Positions 8,477 to 17,150 of a DNA stretch of 20,799 nucleotides are shown in pieces (the first letter of the stretch is position 1; every line of letters starts with the position of its first letter). Source of the DNA: Methylococcaceae bacterium (GTDB lineage Bacteria; Pseudomonadota; Gammaproteobacteria; Methylococcales; Methylomonadaceae); the NCBI GenBank assembly GCA_947505055.1, contig CANNLO010000049.1, positions 1 through 20,799 of the forward strand, written 5' to 3'. The notes below the pieces were generated by a model. It was not told the DNA's origin and did not search any database. It saw only the letters and a list, made by a program, of their open reading frames with translations. The translations under genes and the position numbers were made by a program.

Positions 8477-9574
8477 TTATTGTATTTTAAATGGATTTTT
8501 CATCTTATATATACGATCTACAAATCGTAAAAAAACTTTAAATTTAATGATATATCTTAAAAAATGAGAGTTGACTGAATGCTGATTTTTGCAACTCTCT
8601 GCAATCAGGTATTTGTAGATCATCCCAGATTCTGCTGTTCCATAGCTATTAGTATTAATGCTTAATACCTCTAAATTTAATCGCTCAAATTCAATTAACC
8701 GAGCATAATGGATATGCAACCTATCAATTAACCTAGCATCTGCATGATTTAAATATTCATTTTTTCTTTCGCTGGCGTAAGTTTCTAAAAATTCTCTATA
8801 TCCTGAAAAATGAAACATAACGAGTTTTTTTTGATCATTAAATTGCTTAACCGTGTACCCTTCCTCGTCAAAATCAAGTCTTACATCAGCTATATTCCAA
8901 TAACTCAAATTGATACATTCATCGTAGATCGATTCAGCACGATTACTAAGTACCATTAAATCGGCAGGTTTTTGATCGGTATAATAGCCAAGCATTGATG
9001 ACTCGATATTAATTGGAAAAGCGAAGTTATTCCAAGACATCAATATCTCATCATTAACTCCCGTATCAATAATTAAACCTAAATTCATCCCACCAAATGT
9101 CAAAAAGTTTCGGCCTGAGTATCCTGATGTTGTACATAAAAAATCACGGTGTCTAAAAAAATACAATTTACTACGCTCTAGTTGAAGTCGCGGTTTACTT
9201 AACCATAAAGTATCTGGATCGGTGTAAACATAATAGTCGCGGGATGGGAATTCCGACCTAAAAAACATCAAAGCAAGAGGTTTAACAGCAGTGCACAGAC
9301 TTGTAACAGTATAATAATCAATAATATTCCAATTAACTTGAATACTTTCCCTGCTTGTGTAGTTGATTACATCGGCTATTGTATAAATTTGAACTCCATT
9401 AATTGAATAACGTTCTACTGCATCAATCAACAAAATTCCTGTCTTTGTATCAACATTAAACTCAGAAAAGCTTTTGATTGCTACTAGTGCTTGAGCTAAA
9501 TATGCCTTATTGCAAATGGTAAAAACACAAGCTTTATCTTCGCAAAACATCGCGCCATCAACAGAGTCCTTCAT
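8477..9574 (-). CDS. GT-A (GT8-like) glycosyltransferase with DxD motif
   Basis: Probably a metal-dependent nucleotide-sugar transferase acting on the lipid-linked oligosaccharide. Of 365 residues, the opening VFTICNKAYLAQALVAIKSF (17-36) is the GT8-like first strand and helix. VYTDPDTLW carries the DxD metal site (Asp119-Pro-Asp121). MFHFSGY at 253-259 supplies the C-terminal histidine seen in GT8 folds. GGMNLGLI at 161-168 fits the acceptor-side loop. I do not recognise a specific subgroup with a known product. The start ATG has AGGA five bases before it. The C-terminal 80 residues are rich in basic and aromatic residues and could touch the membrane. Confidence 0.75.
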   Translation of the reverse strand: MKDSVDGAMFCEDKACVFTICNKAYLAQALVAIKSFSEFNVDTKTGILLIDAVERYSINGVQIYTIADVINYTSRESIQVNWNIIDYYTVTSLCTAVKPLALMFFRSEFPSRDYYVYTDPDTLWLSKPRLQLERSKLYFFRHRDFLCTTSGYSGRNFLTFGGMNLGLIIDTGVNDEILMSWNNFAFPINIESSMLGYYTDQKPADLMVLSNRAESIYDECINLSYWNIADVRLDFDEEGYTVKQFNDQKKLVMFHFSGYREFLETYASERKNEYLNHADARLIDRLHIHYARLIEFERLNLEVLSINTNSYGTAESGMIYKYLIAESCKNQHSVNSHFLRYIIKFKVFLRFVDRIYKMKNPFKIQ

Positions 9575-9612
9575 AACATTCCTATTTAATAATTTAAATT
9601 AATTCAAGGTTT

Positions 9613-10215
9613 TCAGATGGTTTTAATTACTTTAGCTGGACAACCAGCAGCAATAGAGTATGGAGGTATATCTCTGGTAACAACTGAATTTGCTCCAATT
9701 ATTGAGTTATGACCGATTGTTACACCCGGAAGTATACATGCACCCTCTCCAATCCAGACATCCCTCTGTATTACGACAGCACCTTTTGAATAGATAAGCC
9801 TGCTATTTGGCGGGATACTTAAATCTTCGTAACTTGTAGCCCCATGTGAGTGGTCTGATATATAGACGCGGCTTGCAATTAAAACATTTTCATGTATTTC
9901 AATTCTGTTAACACAACCAATATGGCAGTCATATTCCATAGAAACGTTGTTTCCAAAAATTATAGTTGGATTAAATACTTGATCCCTATGCCTATCTATT
10001 GCCTCTACTCTATTTCTATCTTGCGCATTGAAGTTTCCAAGGCAGGTTACATAGCCAGCGCCTACAAATAAGGATGACTTACCTATATATATTCGTCCTA
10101 TAGCCCTATTCATTTGAATTTTAATTAGAAAACTACATAACAGCCTGCGCCTATAATTGACTGCTTTAGACACCCTTACATAGATTAATAAAATTTTTTT
10201 AAAAAATACACTCAC
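9613..10215 (-). CDS. Hexapeptide-repeat O-acetyltransferase (WcaF/CatB-like)
   Basis: A left-handed beta-helix acyltransferase, 200 residues, that probably O-acetylates a sugar of the repeat unit from acetyl-CoA in the cytoplasm. Hexapeptide turns run from about residue 85 to 185 (IIFGNN, IEIHEN, VLIASRVYIS, VWIGEGACILPGVTIG, SIIGANSVV). SDHSHG at 120-125 holds the expected catalytic His, and PAKVIKTI is the standard tail. The first 35 residues are hydrophobic and basic, as in polysaccharide-cluster members. The start is GTG at 10215 with TAGGA upstream. An internal ATG at codon 35 would cut this region away and is less likely. Acyl group and target sugar are inferred. Confidence 0.88.
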   Translation of the reverse strand: MSVFFKKILLIYVRVSKAVNYRRRLLCSFLIKIQMNRAIGRIYIGKSSLFVGAGYVTCLGNFNAQDRNRVEAIDRHRDQVFNPTIIFGNNVSMEYDCHIGCVNRIEIHENVLIASRVYISDHSHGATSYEDLSIPPNSRLIYSKGAVVIQRDVWIGEGACILPGVTIGHNSIIGANSVVTRDIPPYSIAAGCPAKVIKTI

Positions 10216-10363
10216 TTATACAATCCTAATTTATTAGGTAAAATTTACTATCATTATTATCTAATTTCGGAGGATAGCTTACTTCGTTTACCGTGCCTCA
10301 TACAAAAGGTCCACCTGGTCAATTAATTTCCATATCTTTTATTAAGAATATCTTGAAGTAATT
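10216..10363. other. Spacer with a patch of higher GC
   Basis: This is the longest gap inside the assembly genes and holds no gene. A 59-base stretch at about 10262-10320 is near 46% GC (27 of 59 bases, counted by hand) while both sides are very AT-rich. It reads through stops in all minus-strand frames. It may be debris of an earlier insertion, but I cannot match it to a known element. Confidence 0.35.
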
Positions 10364-11908
10364 TTACTTAACAAACATGTTAAATAAATATTTCAATATT
10401 CGACTATCAAACACAACCAACAAGACCGCATAACTAACAATAAAAGAAGAAGCAAACATAGCTAAAAAATATAGCGATGGATCTAACTCACGAAACCAAA
10501 GTGAGAAGCCTAAATAATTGAAAGCCACAATTGGCAATAGAGAAGCCATGATCGCCGTAAAACCGTCTTTCCAAATATAAATCAAGTCAAGCCTACCTGA
10601 AAACAAGCGAAAAGCCAAAAATCCAAATGGTAAAAAATAAAGTAGGTCAATAGTTAACCGTGCCATCGGTATTCCAACATATCCCATTTTCTTAACAAAT
10701 ATAAACGTCGATAGAATCAAAAGGAAATTACCTATCGATCCAAAAAAAGATATCCATTTCAGCCTCTGAAATGATTCACACGCCCTGCCATTAACCATAA
10801 ACAGACTTGTTAAAGGGATTGAAAGTGCAAATATCCTTAAGCATGATGAAGCAATGCTCACACTGTCTTCACTAAAAGCCCCTCTATGAAACAGAGAAGA
10901 TATTATTTGTTCTGGGAAGAAGAAGAAGAATGTTGCAATTGGTATACTAAAATAAAGGGAAAACTGAAGTAACCTTCCGTAATGCAATAAAAAAGTTTGT
11001 GAATCATTTAACGCTTGAGACTCCGAAAATTTTGTACGCGCGATTTCAAGTATTGGGTTAAGGATTAATATCGTTGGCAAAGTAAAGATTCTTTGAGCAT
11101 ACGAAATAGCAGTTAATACACCAGCGCCTAGGCCTGTAGCTAAGTAATCAAAATAAAAGGTAGCGAAGTTAGTAATCAAGTTCGCCGCCCAATATGGCGC
11201 AGATACTTTGACAAACCTTAATGATGCAGGATTTCTCTTCAGCTGGATTGGGATTTTCATATCCTCTTTTATTACGACAACAATTAACATTAAAACTAAG
11301 ACCGACAATTTAGCTATGAGTAATGACAATGCAAGACTTTCCTCTTTTAGCTGACTGGAAAAAAATTGTAAGAATATAAGCAAGAAAGCTGGCTGGAATA
11401 CGGCGCCAATTGCGGCGAAAGTATATTGGCCTAACGCGAGCACAAGCGTTCTAAAAAATTCCGATAAAACGGAAATCACAAATATCGGCGCAAAGTAAAT
11501 TAACACGAACTTAACATCGACCACTTGCGCATGAGAGAATTTAGAAACCAATGCGTAAAAAGCTTCATAACTCAGATAAGCCGCAATACTCAAAGGTGAA
11601 ATAATAATTAAACACCAAGTTAGAACTGAACCCGCAAACTCAGAAGCTTCAGTTATGCCTGCACGAGTTTTAAGTTCAATAAAAACAGGAAGAAAAACCG
11701 TAGCAAACAAACTGCTTATCAAGCCAGCTGCTAAGGTTGTGATAGATAAAAGAAAGAAGTATGCATCGCTACCCACACTTCCGCCGAATCGCTTAGCAAC
11801 AAGCATTAGCGAATAAAAAGATAACGCAGCAACTACTCCAGAAATTGCTATATTTTTTACGCCAGATATTTTAAAAGAGTCCTTTTTAACCTTTTGTATG
11901 CTTTGCAT
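10364..11908 (-). CDS. Lipid-linked oligosaccharide flippase, MurJ/MviN-like (Wzx role)
   Basis: A 514-residue polytopic membrane protein of the MOP exporter superfamily, about 12-14 helices, expected to flip the undecaprenyl-diphosphate-linked repeat unit. The details are MurJ-like rather than like the usual Wzx: SDAYFFLLSITTLAAG near the N-terminus, FFRTLVLALGQY, YAQRIFTLPTILILNPILE and LFHRGAFSEDS, which matches the RGAF signature of MviN/MurJ. Its position between glycosyltransferases and near wzy argues for an O-unit flippase and not the housekeeping lipid II flippase. The ATG at 11908 overlaps the upstream stop (TGATG). A TTG one codon earlier is also open but less likely. Confidence 0.85.
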   Translation of the reverse strand: MQSIQKVKKDSFKISGVKNIAISGVVAALSFYSLMLVAKRFGGSVGSDAYFFLLSITTLAAGLISSLFATVFLPVFIELKTRAGITEASEFAGSVLTWCLIIISPLSIAAYLSYEAFYALVSKFSHAQVVDVKFVLIYFAPIFVISVLSEFFRTLVLALGQYTFAAIGAVFQPAFLLIFLQFFSSQLKEESLALSLLIAKLSVLVLMLIVVVIKEDMKIPIQLKRNPASLRFVKVSAPYWAANLITNFATFYFDYLATGLGAGVLTAISYAQRIFTLPTILILNPILEIARTKFSESQALNDSQTFLLHYGRLLQFSLYFSIPIATFFFFFPEQIISSLFHRGAFSEDSVSIASSCLRIFALSIPLTSLFMVNGRACESFQRLKWISFFGSIGNFLLILSTFIFVKKMGYVGIPMARLTIDLLYFLPFGFLAFRLFSGRLDLIYIWKDGFTAIMASLLPIVAFNYLGFSLWFRELDPSLYFLAMFASSFIVSYAVLLVVFDSRILKYLFNMFVK

Positions 11909-13155
11909 CAACTAGACCTAAACTCGACGACGGCATCAATCTGGTTAAAAAACTGTTTATATATGGTATTGGAATTAATTTTGTTAGTTACAAATTCATA
12001 ACCTTGATTCGCTATTTTTTCTAGCTCGTCACTATTTTCTTGATAATAACGCACCTTACTAATTAAGCTTGGCAACGTTCCATCATGAGCCACATAATGC
12101 ACATTTGGGATTAAACCAATATCACGATACATAGGATCATCTAAACCAAAAAAAACACAACCACATGCCATGCCCTCAACAAAACCAATTGCTGGCAGAT
12201 TGCAAATTTCTTCAGGTACGGTGAACATAGTATATGCGTTGTATATTGCAACAATATCTTTCTTGTAATAACTGAGCTGAGGGTGTTTTGAAAGAAGTTT
12301 TTTGACTAGCCTATTAGTTAAGCTTTTCATTTTGTCTTTAGGCACATTTACTCGACTGGCATTTAGGTCTGATATTTGGGAATCTAATTCAGCGGAATAT
12401 TTACTGGAGTTTTCGTACAGGGTTCGTCTTAATGGCTGCAATTCGTCAACACCAAAAAACTCTATAAATTCCGAGCCTTTCATTTTGAAAGTAATAGAAC
12501 CCGTAGCCACTATTTTATTTAACCTACCTTTAAATGGCTTCTTACGAACAAACCTCGCTGATGGGGTATAAGGTAAGTGATAAAAGCTGTGCGGTAAATC
12601 AGCGAAATATTTTATAAAAAATGGGGAATTTTTCAGCAAATCATTTTCTGCAACCAATAAATCTGGCGATAGTATTCTAAGATTGTTCGCTCCGGAAGAT
12701 GGATTATAAGCATAATGAGTCATGTGGACGACCTTGTATATATTCACGTCCGACAAATACTCTGCTAATCGCTCACCACGAACGAATAATTCATTCGCTT
12801 CATAAGTGAAATTTCCATAATGCATCATAAATAATACATCTTTACCGCTTAGCGCTTTTTTTCTAAAGATAAAACAAACTCTGCTAAGACTGATTTGGTT
12901 TAAAAGGCACCAAAGAATAAGTTCAAGTGGATCAATTAAAGATTTTATAAAACCCTTTAATCCAGCTTCATATAGCAACGCAGTCGTAAGGTAAACTTCG
13001 GCATCTGAATTAATTGCATAATCCAATAGTGGGGCGTATTTATTGGGTATGTACTGCCTTTTAAGAATATTTCTGACTGTATTTTTAAACCATATATTGT
13101 CATGAGGTTGGTAGAAAACAAACTTCAATTGTTTTATATTGGCATTGTCACGCAC
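11908..13155 (-). CDS. GT-B glycosyltransferase, divergent
   Basis: A 415-residue protein that I read as a GT-B glycosyltransferase from its C-terminal half. VPEEICNLPAIGFVEGMACG (313-332) followed by CVFFG has the Glu-x-MACG donor-loop pattern of GT1/GT4-type enzymes. IVATGSITFKMKG near 215-227 could be the start of the second Rossmann domain. The N-terminal half (VLFMMHYGNF at about 107-116, HMTHYAYNPSSG at about 144-155) is not one I recognise. The start is GTG at 13155, two bases after the mutarotase stop, and its own stop overlaps the flippase ATG, so it is coupled on both sides. Donor and acceptor are unknown. Confidence 0.68.
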   Translation of the reverse strand: MRDNANIKQLKFVFYQPHDNIWFKNTVRNILKRQYIPNKYAPLLDYAINSDAEVYLTTALLYEAGLKGFIKSLIDPLELILWCLLNQISLSRVCFIFRKKALSGKDVLFMMHYGNFTYEANELFVRGERLAEYLSDVNIYKVVHMTHYAYNPSSGANNLRILSPDLLVAENDLLKNSPFFIKYFADLPHSFYHLPYTPSARFVRKKPFKGRLNKIVATGSITFKMKGSEFIEFFGVDELQPLRRTLYENSSKYSAELDSQISDLNASRVNVPKDKMKSLTNRLVKKLLSKHPQLSYYKKDIVAIYNAYTMFTVPEEICNLPAIGFVEGMACGCVFFGLDDPMYRDIGLIPNVHYVAHDGTLPSLISKVRYYQENSDELEKIANQGYEFVTNKINSNTIYKQFFNQIDAVVEFRSS

Positions 13156-13157
13156 TT

Positions 13158-14066
13158 TTATAATGTCTCGACCGAGTAAGTGGCTGTAAGTGAGCTACTT
13201 GCGCCGCCAGCCAACATTATTGAGTTTTCTAATGCATTTGCACTCTCCACACAAACCATGTCGCGCCATCCATTTGCATCGAGGTCGTCCATCTTCGCTG
13301 CCGTTATATCCCATGGATTCCAGACAGCAGTGCTTAGGCTCCCCGACTTTTCGACTCGTATCTGCCGATTAAGTCGTGGGTCTTCAATAATACAGGCTGA
13401 ATCCGAGTTCACATAGATCCGCCCCAACTCACCATCAAAGGTAATTTCGCCCGACTGCTGGCATCTTGCATTGCCATTGACTAAATCAACGTATTCGCCG
13501 CCTTCTAAGCCATGTATGCGGATGTCAGCGATGTCTCCAATCTGAAAATAGGTATGCAGCCCCTCGCTCAAGGAGATTTCCTGATCGCTATTGTTAGTGG
13601 TTGTCAGTTCAATTGTAAGCGTACTGCCAACAGTTATTGTTGCCGAGAGACCTACTGAGTGAGGCCAATGAGCAAGACTCAGGTCTGTCACTTGTAATGT
13701 CAATTTAATTTCTGTTGCACCACCTTCAAGATTGCGAACTGAATCCACCACCCAAGGAGTAATACGGGCATAGCCGTGACCATGCAACTTTTTGTCAGTC
13801 GGATGTGCCCCAAACCAAGGCCAGCAAATCGGCACTCCTCCGCGTATGGCTTTCCCTGGAATATATTTGGCCAGCTTCGATACCCACAGCACTGGGGAGG
13901 ATTGATGTTTCGGCCACCATGTGATCACATGCCCACCATCTAGGCTGATCGTCGCAGTGGCTAGGGCGTTATCAATCTCGGCAACGACGATTCCATCAGG
14001 CAATTGTTTAAAGCAGACTTGGGAGGCAATGCCGAATCGACTATTGAGTTCATCGGAATTTTTCAT
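13158..14066 (-). CDS. D-hexose-6-phosphate mutarotase-like aldose 1-epimerase (YeaD family)
   Basis: A 302-residue galactose-mutarotase-fold protein of the YeaD/Ymr099c group, which interconverts the anomers of hexose 6-phosphates such as glucose-6-phosphate. Visible family motifs are IRGGVPICWPWFG (74-86), HGHGYAR (95-101), LHTYFQIGD with His171 as likely acid, WNPW near 249-252 and VCVESAN with Glu274 as likely base. It begins 25 bases after the methyltransferase and ends two bases before the glycosyltransferase GTG. Its base composition is visibly less AT-rich than the genes to its left, so it may have come with the block to its right. A role in supplying the right anomer to a sugar-phosphate enzyme of this locus is inference. 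Confidence 0.88.
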   Translation of the reverse strand: MKNSDELNSRFGIASQVCFKQLPDGIVVAEIDNALATATISLDGGHVITWWPKHQSSPVLWVSKLAKYIPGKAIRGGVPICWPWFGAHPTDKKLHGHGYARITPWVVDSVRNLEGGATEIKLTLQVTDLSLAHWPHSVGLSATITVGSTLTIELTTTNNSDQEISLSEGLHTYFQIGDIADIRIHGLEGGEYVDLVNGNARCQQSGEITFDGELGRIYVNSDSACIIEDPRLNRQIRVEKSGSLSTAVWNPWDITAAKMDDLDANGWRDMVCVESANALENSIMLAGGASSSLTATYSVETL

Positions 14067-14091
14067 ATAATTTTTGCAGATCCAAGTTTAT

Positions 14092-15228
14092 CTATTCAAA
14101 AAACACGACTGAACTATTTATCTTGCTAAGAATATCTGTCTTGATTTCCTCGTTATAAATACCTGCTTTCAAGATGACTGCAGGACTTGTAATATCTTGC
14201 AAAACTTTGGGGGATTGCACCATCAAACTTGTACCATAAAGACGTTTCCCTTGTTTTCTCGGATCATTGTCGAGAAGACTAACAATTTTTGTGGTATCGA
14301 GTCCAAAGGCAATAAGATATTGGGCAAAAACATGTGCTCCAAATAGATAAACGGGGCGAGTAGCCTTGCTCAACATGCTATTCAAATCAGCAATTAACTC
14401 TTCATGGTAGCGAACGAACCCCATGTACAATTTCCTATTCTGATCATAAAGCTCTCTCGGCAACTCTGTTGGTTTTACAGAGAAATCTCTGACAGCCACA
14501 TAAAATATGCTGTGATCTTCCATGAAATATTCTTTTGCAAGCAGTCGAAATCCGTGCTTTGCCAGCAAATAATCAACGTACGGTTCAGTTAGAAAAACAG
14601 AATGCTCAAAGTTGATGCAGTTTGTATAATTTTTACCAAGCCATGCAGATAAATGTGGAAGCGAGAAAATCATGTGCTTCTGTTCACCGACAAATCCAGC
14701 AAGATGCTTCATGAATAGGTCAGGTTCATATAAGTGCTCGAATACATGAGAATGAACAACCGTATCAAATGGCTCATCAAATTTAAATTTACCATCAAAA
14801 AAACCTTTGATAAACTTTGCGCTACAACCATCAATCGGTGAAGGATTGGGCTCTAAAATTGTCCATGGAATATTTCCGAAACTTTGATATTCCTTTGCAA
14901 GAATTCCGTGAGCACCCCCAAACTCAAGTACCGAGCTAGGCGCGTATTTGCTAATGAATTCAGCAAACGCTTTATGATGTGCCATCCATATTGCACCAAC
15001 GGCACTTGTTGTGGTTTGAGTTTGATATAGGACATCCAAAGGCAAGAGTTTCTTAAGTTGAATTAGCCCAGAGTCACGCGATATTGACCAAGACATATCT
15101 GCCATTAGGTCATCCGCTTGGCCATGTTCAACTGACCCCATAAATACCGGAAAATTAGGTAATGAGTGCAAATCTTCCAGATTTGAAGAACCCGTCACGA
15201 CATCTGTTTTTCTCTCAGTCAATTGCAT
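14092..15228 (-). CDS. C-methyltransferase-like SAM-dependent methyltransferase without zinc ligands
   Basis: A 378-residue protein laid out like nucleotide-sugar C-methyltransferases (the TylC3 type): an N-terminal domain, a central class I SAM domain and a C-terminal domain. SAM motif I is VLEFGGAHG at 100-108. HSHVFEHLYEP at 159-169 is the family post-motif with histidines. PVYLFGAHVFAQYLI near 288-302 and LLDNDPRKQGKRLYG (about 315-329) are the C-terminal domain. In the N-terminal domain SISRDSGLIQL sits where the family has a Cys-x2-Cys zinc site; the cysteines are missing. Its ATG directly abuts the previous stop (TAAATG). It could methylate the sugar made by the block upstream, or have changed function. 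Confidence 0.78.
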   Translation of the reverse strand: MQLTERKTDVVTGSSNLEDLHSLPNFPVFMGSVEHGQADDLMADMSWSISRDSGLIQLKKLLPLDVLYQTQTTTSAVGAIWMAHHKAFAEFISKYAPSSVLEFGGAHGILAKEYQSFGNIPWTILEPNPSPIDGCSAKFIKGFFDGKFKFDEPFDTVVHSHVFEHLYEPDLFMKHLAGFVGEQKHMIFSLPHLSAWLGKNYTNCINFEHSVFLTEPYVDYLLAKHGFRLLAKEYFMEDHSIFYVAVRDFSVKPTELPRELYDQNRKLYMGFVRYHEELIADLNSMLSKATRPVYLFGAHVFAQYLIAFGLDTTKIVSLLDNDPRKQGKRLYGTSLMVQSPKVLQDITSPAVILKAGIYNEEIKTDILSKINSSVVFFE

Positions 15229-16797
15229 TTAATTTTCCAATTCATTTTTTAGCATTGCCTTGCCCAACGAAAACAGTAGCAAACTGTAAGGATGGTGGTG
15301 TAAAGCTGCGATATTCAGATAAATCAAGGCAGTCAGTACCCAAACTTTCTTCCTGTCATAGCCCTCGATTTCTAGCCATTCTCCGAAGCGGTGCTCACAT
15401 TCAACCAGAATCTGTTTACGGTGAAAATCAAAATTTATCTCGTCTGATTGCCAATCGACTGAATAAAAATCTCCGGCGATAAGTTCATGACTGATGATCA
15501 AGCCATGAAGTAATTTTGCGAAATCGTAGTAAATGTCACCTGTGGAGAGGTCGCCGCCAAAGTCTTGTCTCCAGTCCAAGAAAGTAAAGTGCTGGTCTGT
15601 TGAGTTCCAAAGAATATTCTCAAAATGGAAATCGCCATGAAACCGGCCAGGCATTCCGTCGGCCAACCAGTCCCAATCAATGGCATTTAACAGTGCATCT
15701 AACTTTTGCATCGAAACACCGTTTATAGACTCGGTGCCATCTTGGTGTGAAAAGTTTTTGTAAAATAGCGCAACTCGTTCAAATGTTTTATCACGATAAA
15801 AACGCATACAGGTATCACGAAAGCCCTGTGCTGCAGTAGAACTTAACTGTTTCTTTGTCCAAAAATTTTTACTGTTTTCTAGTAGTCGTTCAAATAACGG
15901 GAGCGTAACCACCTCTGACAACACTTTTCCGCTGACCTTGTTATAACAATACATATTTATACGGGCATCTGTTACCACTGGCACAAAGCCCTTTAACTCT
16001 TCAACACGTTTAACACGATTGGCGATAAATTTCTGGTCATCTGAGAACTTAATCACTTGATCATTAACGAACCAAATGGCCTCATTGGCTTTATCTAATA
16101 TATTTGGTGACCCTTGCTCTCGGTAAGTATCTCTGGCGCGCGCTAAAGCCTCTGGGTTACCCGTGTCATACCAAGTGAATGCGTGCGCTTTAACATTGAG
16201 TGGAAGCAACGCGCGCAAACCATGTGCTTCACCCGTATTGATAGCTTGCTGTCCGCCTTGACCCATTGCATCCCAAAACGCTAGGTAATCATGTATGCCT
16301 GCCAAGCCGATATAGGGCTTATGTGAGCTGTTATCACCTAGGCCTTTTTCGCAGATATCTATTAACCGCTCACCTTTTAAAACAATCGTTCGGTAAGGTT
16401 GGAGGTTATCCACTTCAGAATAGGCCATCCAGTTCTCTGTCGGAGATGGTATCGGCTCTTTAACCAACGTGTCACAAGATATAAAAATAAACGGTTGCTG
16501 AAGATGCTGTTTACAGGCTAGTAAGGTTAAACCTAAGCCAGATCCTTCACCTTCAAATGGATCAACTTCTGCAAAATAAAATTTACGTAGAGGATAGGCT
16601 AATTCTAGAAACTCACGAACTAGATTGCCTTTATGCCCCAGAGCGATTACAAATTCCGCATCTGCGGGAAACTGCTCTATGAGGTGTGAGAGGATAGGGC
16701 GATTGGCTATGCTGACAAGCGATTTATTAACAAACTTTGTAAGTCCGCCTAATCTAGAGCCTATACCTGCAGTCGGAATGCAAACACGAAGACTCAT
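15229..16797 (-). CDS. Bifunctional nucleotidyltransferase / APH-choline-kinase-like kinase
   Basis: A 522-residue fusion. Residues 1-230 are a sugar-phosphate nucleotidyltransferase: PTAGIGSRLGGLTKFVNKSL at 8-27 (nucleotide loop and lysine), SCDT at 107-110 with the metal Asp109, and WYDTGNP at 209-215. Residues 235-520 are a protein-kinase-like small-molecule kinase: VIKF with Lys250, FHGDFHFENIL (catalytic Asp389, Asn394) and LDWRQDFGG (metal Asp408). Both active sites look intact, so one protein could phosphorylate a substrate and then activate it with an NTP. The substrate is unknown: a sugar, polyol or amino-alcohol are all possible (compare LicA/LicC and AmgK/MurU, which are separate proteins). 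Its ATG overlaps the cupin stop (ATGA). Confidence 0.88.
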   Translation of the reverse strand: MSLRVCIPTAGIGSRLGGLTKFVNKSLVSIANRPILSHLIEQFPADAEFVIALGHKGNLVREFLELAYPLRKFYFAEVDPFEGEGSGLGLTLLACKQHLQQPFIFISCDTLVKEPIPSPTENWMAYSEVDNLQPYRTIVLKGERLIDICEKGLGDNSSHKPYIGLAGIHDYLAFWDAMGQGGQQAINTGEAHGLRALLPLNVKAHAFTWYDTGNPEALARARDTYREQGSPNILDKANEAIWFVNDQVIKFSDDQKFIANRVKRVEELKGFVPVVTDARINMYCYNKVSGKVLSEVVTLPLFERLLENSKNFWTKKQLSSTAAQGFRDTCMRFYRDKTFERVALFYKNFSHQDGTESINGVSMQKLDALLNAIDWDWLADGMPGRFHGDFHFENILWNSTDQHFTFLDWRQDFGGDLSTGDIYYDFAKLLHGLIISHELIAGDFYSVDWQSDEINFDFHRKQILVECEHRFGEWLEIEGYDRKKVWVLTALIYLNIAALHHHPYSLLLFSLGKAMLKNELEN

Positions 16798-17141
16798 ACT
16801 GGCGCTCGTTGGTAGTCGTCAACCAGTCTGACGACATCATCCATTTCTGGCGTACTGGCTTCAAGATAAACGCTGTCTTCAACAGCTTCCATGCGGTGTA
16901 CAACACCTGGTAACAGTGTTATTGTTTCTGATGGCTCGTACACTCGTGAGTCAAGTTTATCTTTTTCTGCCCCAGTGTAAATCCGCAATTTTCCACTCAA
17001 TACATAAATGGTTTCACATTTAATGTTGTGATATTGCAAACTACATCGGTGGTCTTTCCACATGGTTAACTTCTTCACCATATAGCGATCGTTTATTTCA
17101 ATAACTTCTTCTTTACCCCAAGGCTTGTCGATTACCTGCAT
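16794..17141 (-). CDS. Small cupin protein, phosphomannose-isomerase-like
   Basis: A 115-residue single cupin domain like the C-terminal isomerase domain of type II mannose-6-phosphate isomerases. KPWGKEE near the start, SLQYHNIKCETIYVLSG (34-50, with His38 and Glu43) and LLPGVVHRME (77-86, with His82) give the metal-binding cupin motifs 1 and 2. It could isomerise a ketose/aldose phosphate for the kinase-nucleotidyltransferase that follows it with a four-base overlap, or act as a sugar epimerase. ManC at the right end already carries its own such domain, so this one probably serves a different sugar. AAGGAA lies five bases before the ATG. Confidence 0.82.
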   Translation of the reverse strand: MQVIDKPWGKEEVIEINDRYMVKKLTMWKDHRCSLQYHNIKCETIYVLSGKLRIYTGAEKDKLDSRVYEPSETITLLPGVVHRMEAVEDSVYLEASTPEMDDVVRLVDDYQRAPV

Positions 17142-17150
17142 AAATATTCC

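Noticed and set aside
15162..15482. 106-codon plus-strand frame across two genes
   Set aside because: It is antisense to the kinase end and the methyltransferase start, both well supported, and has no features of its own.
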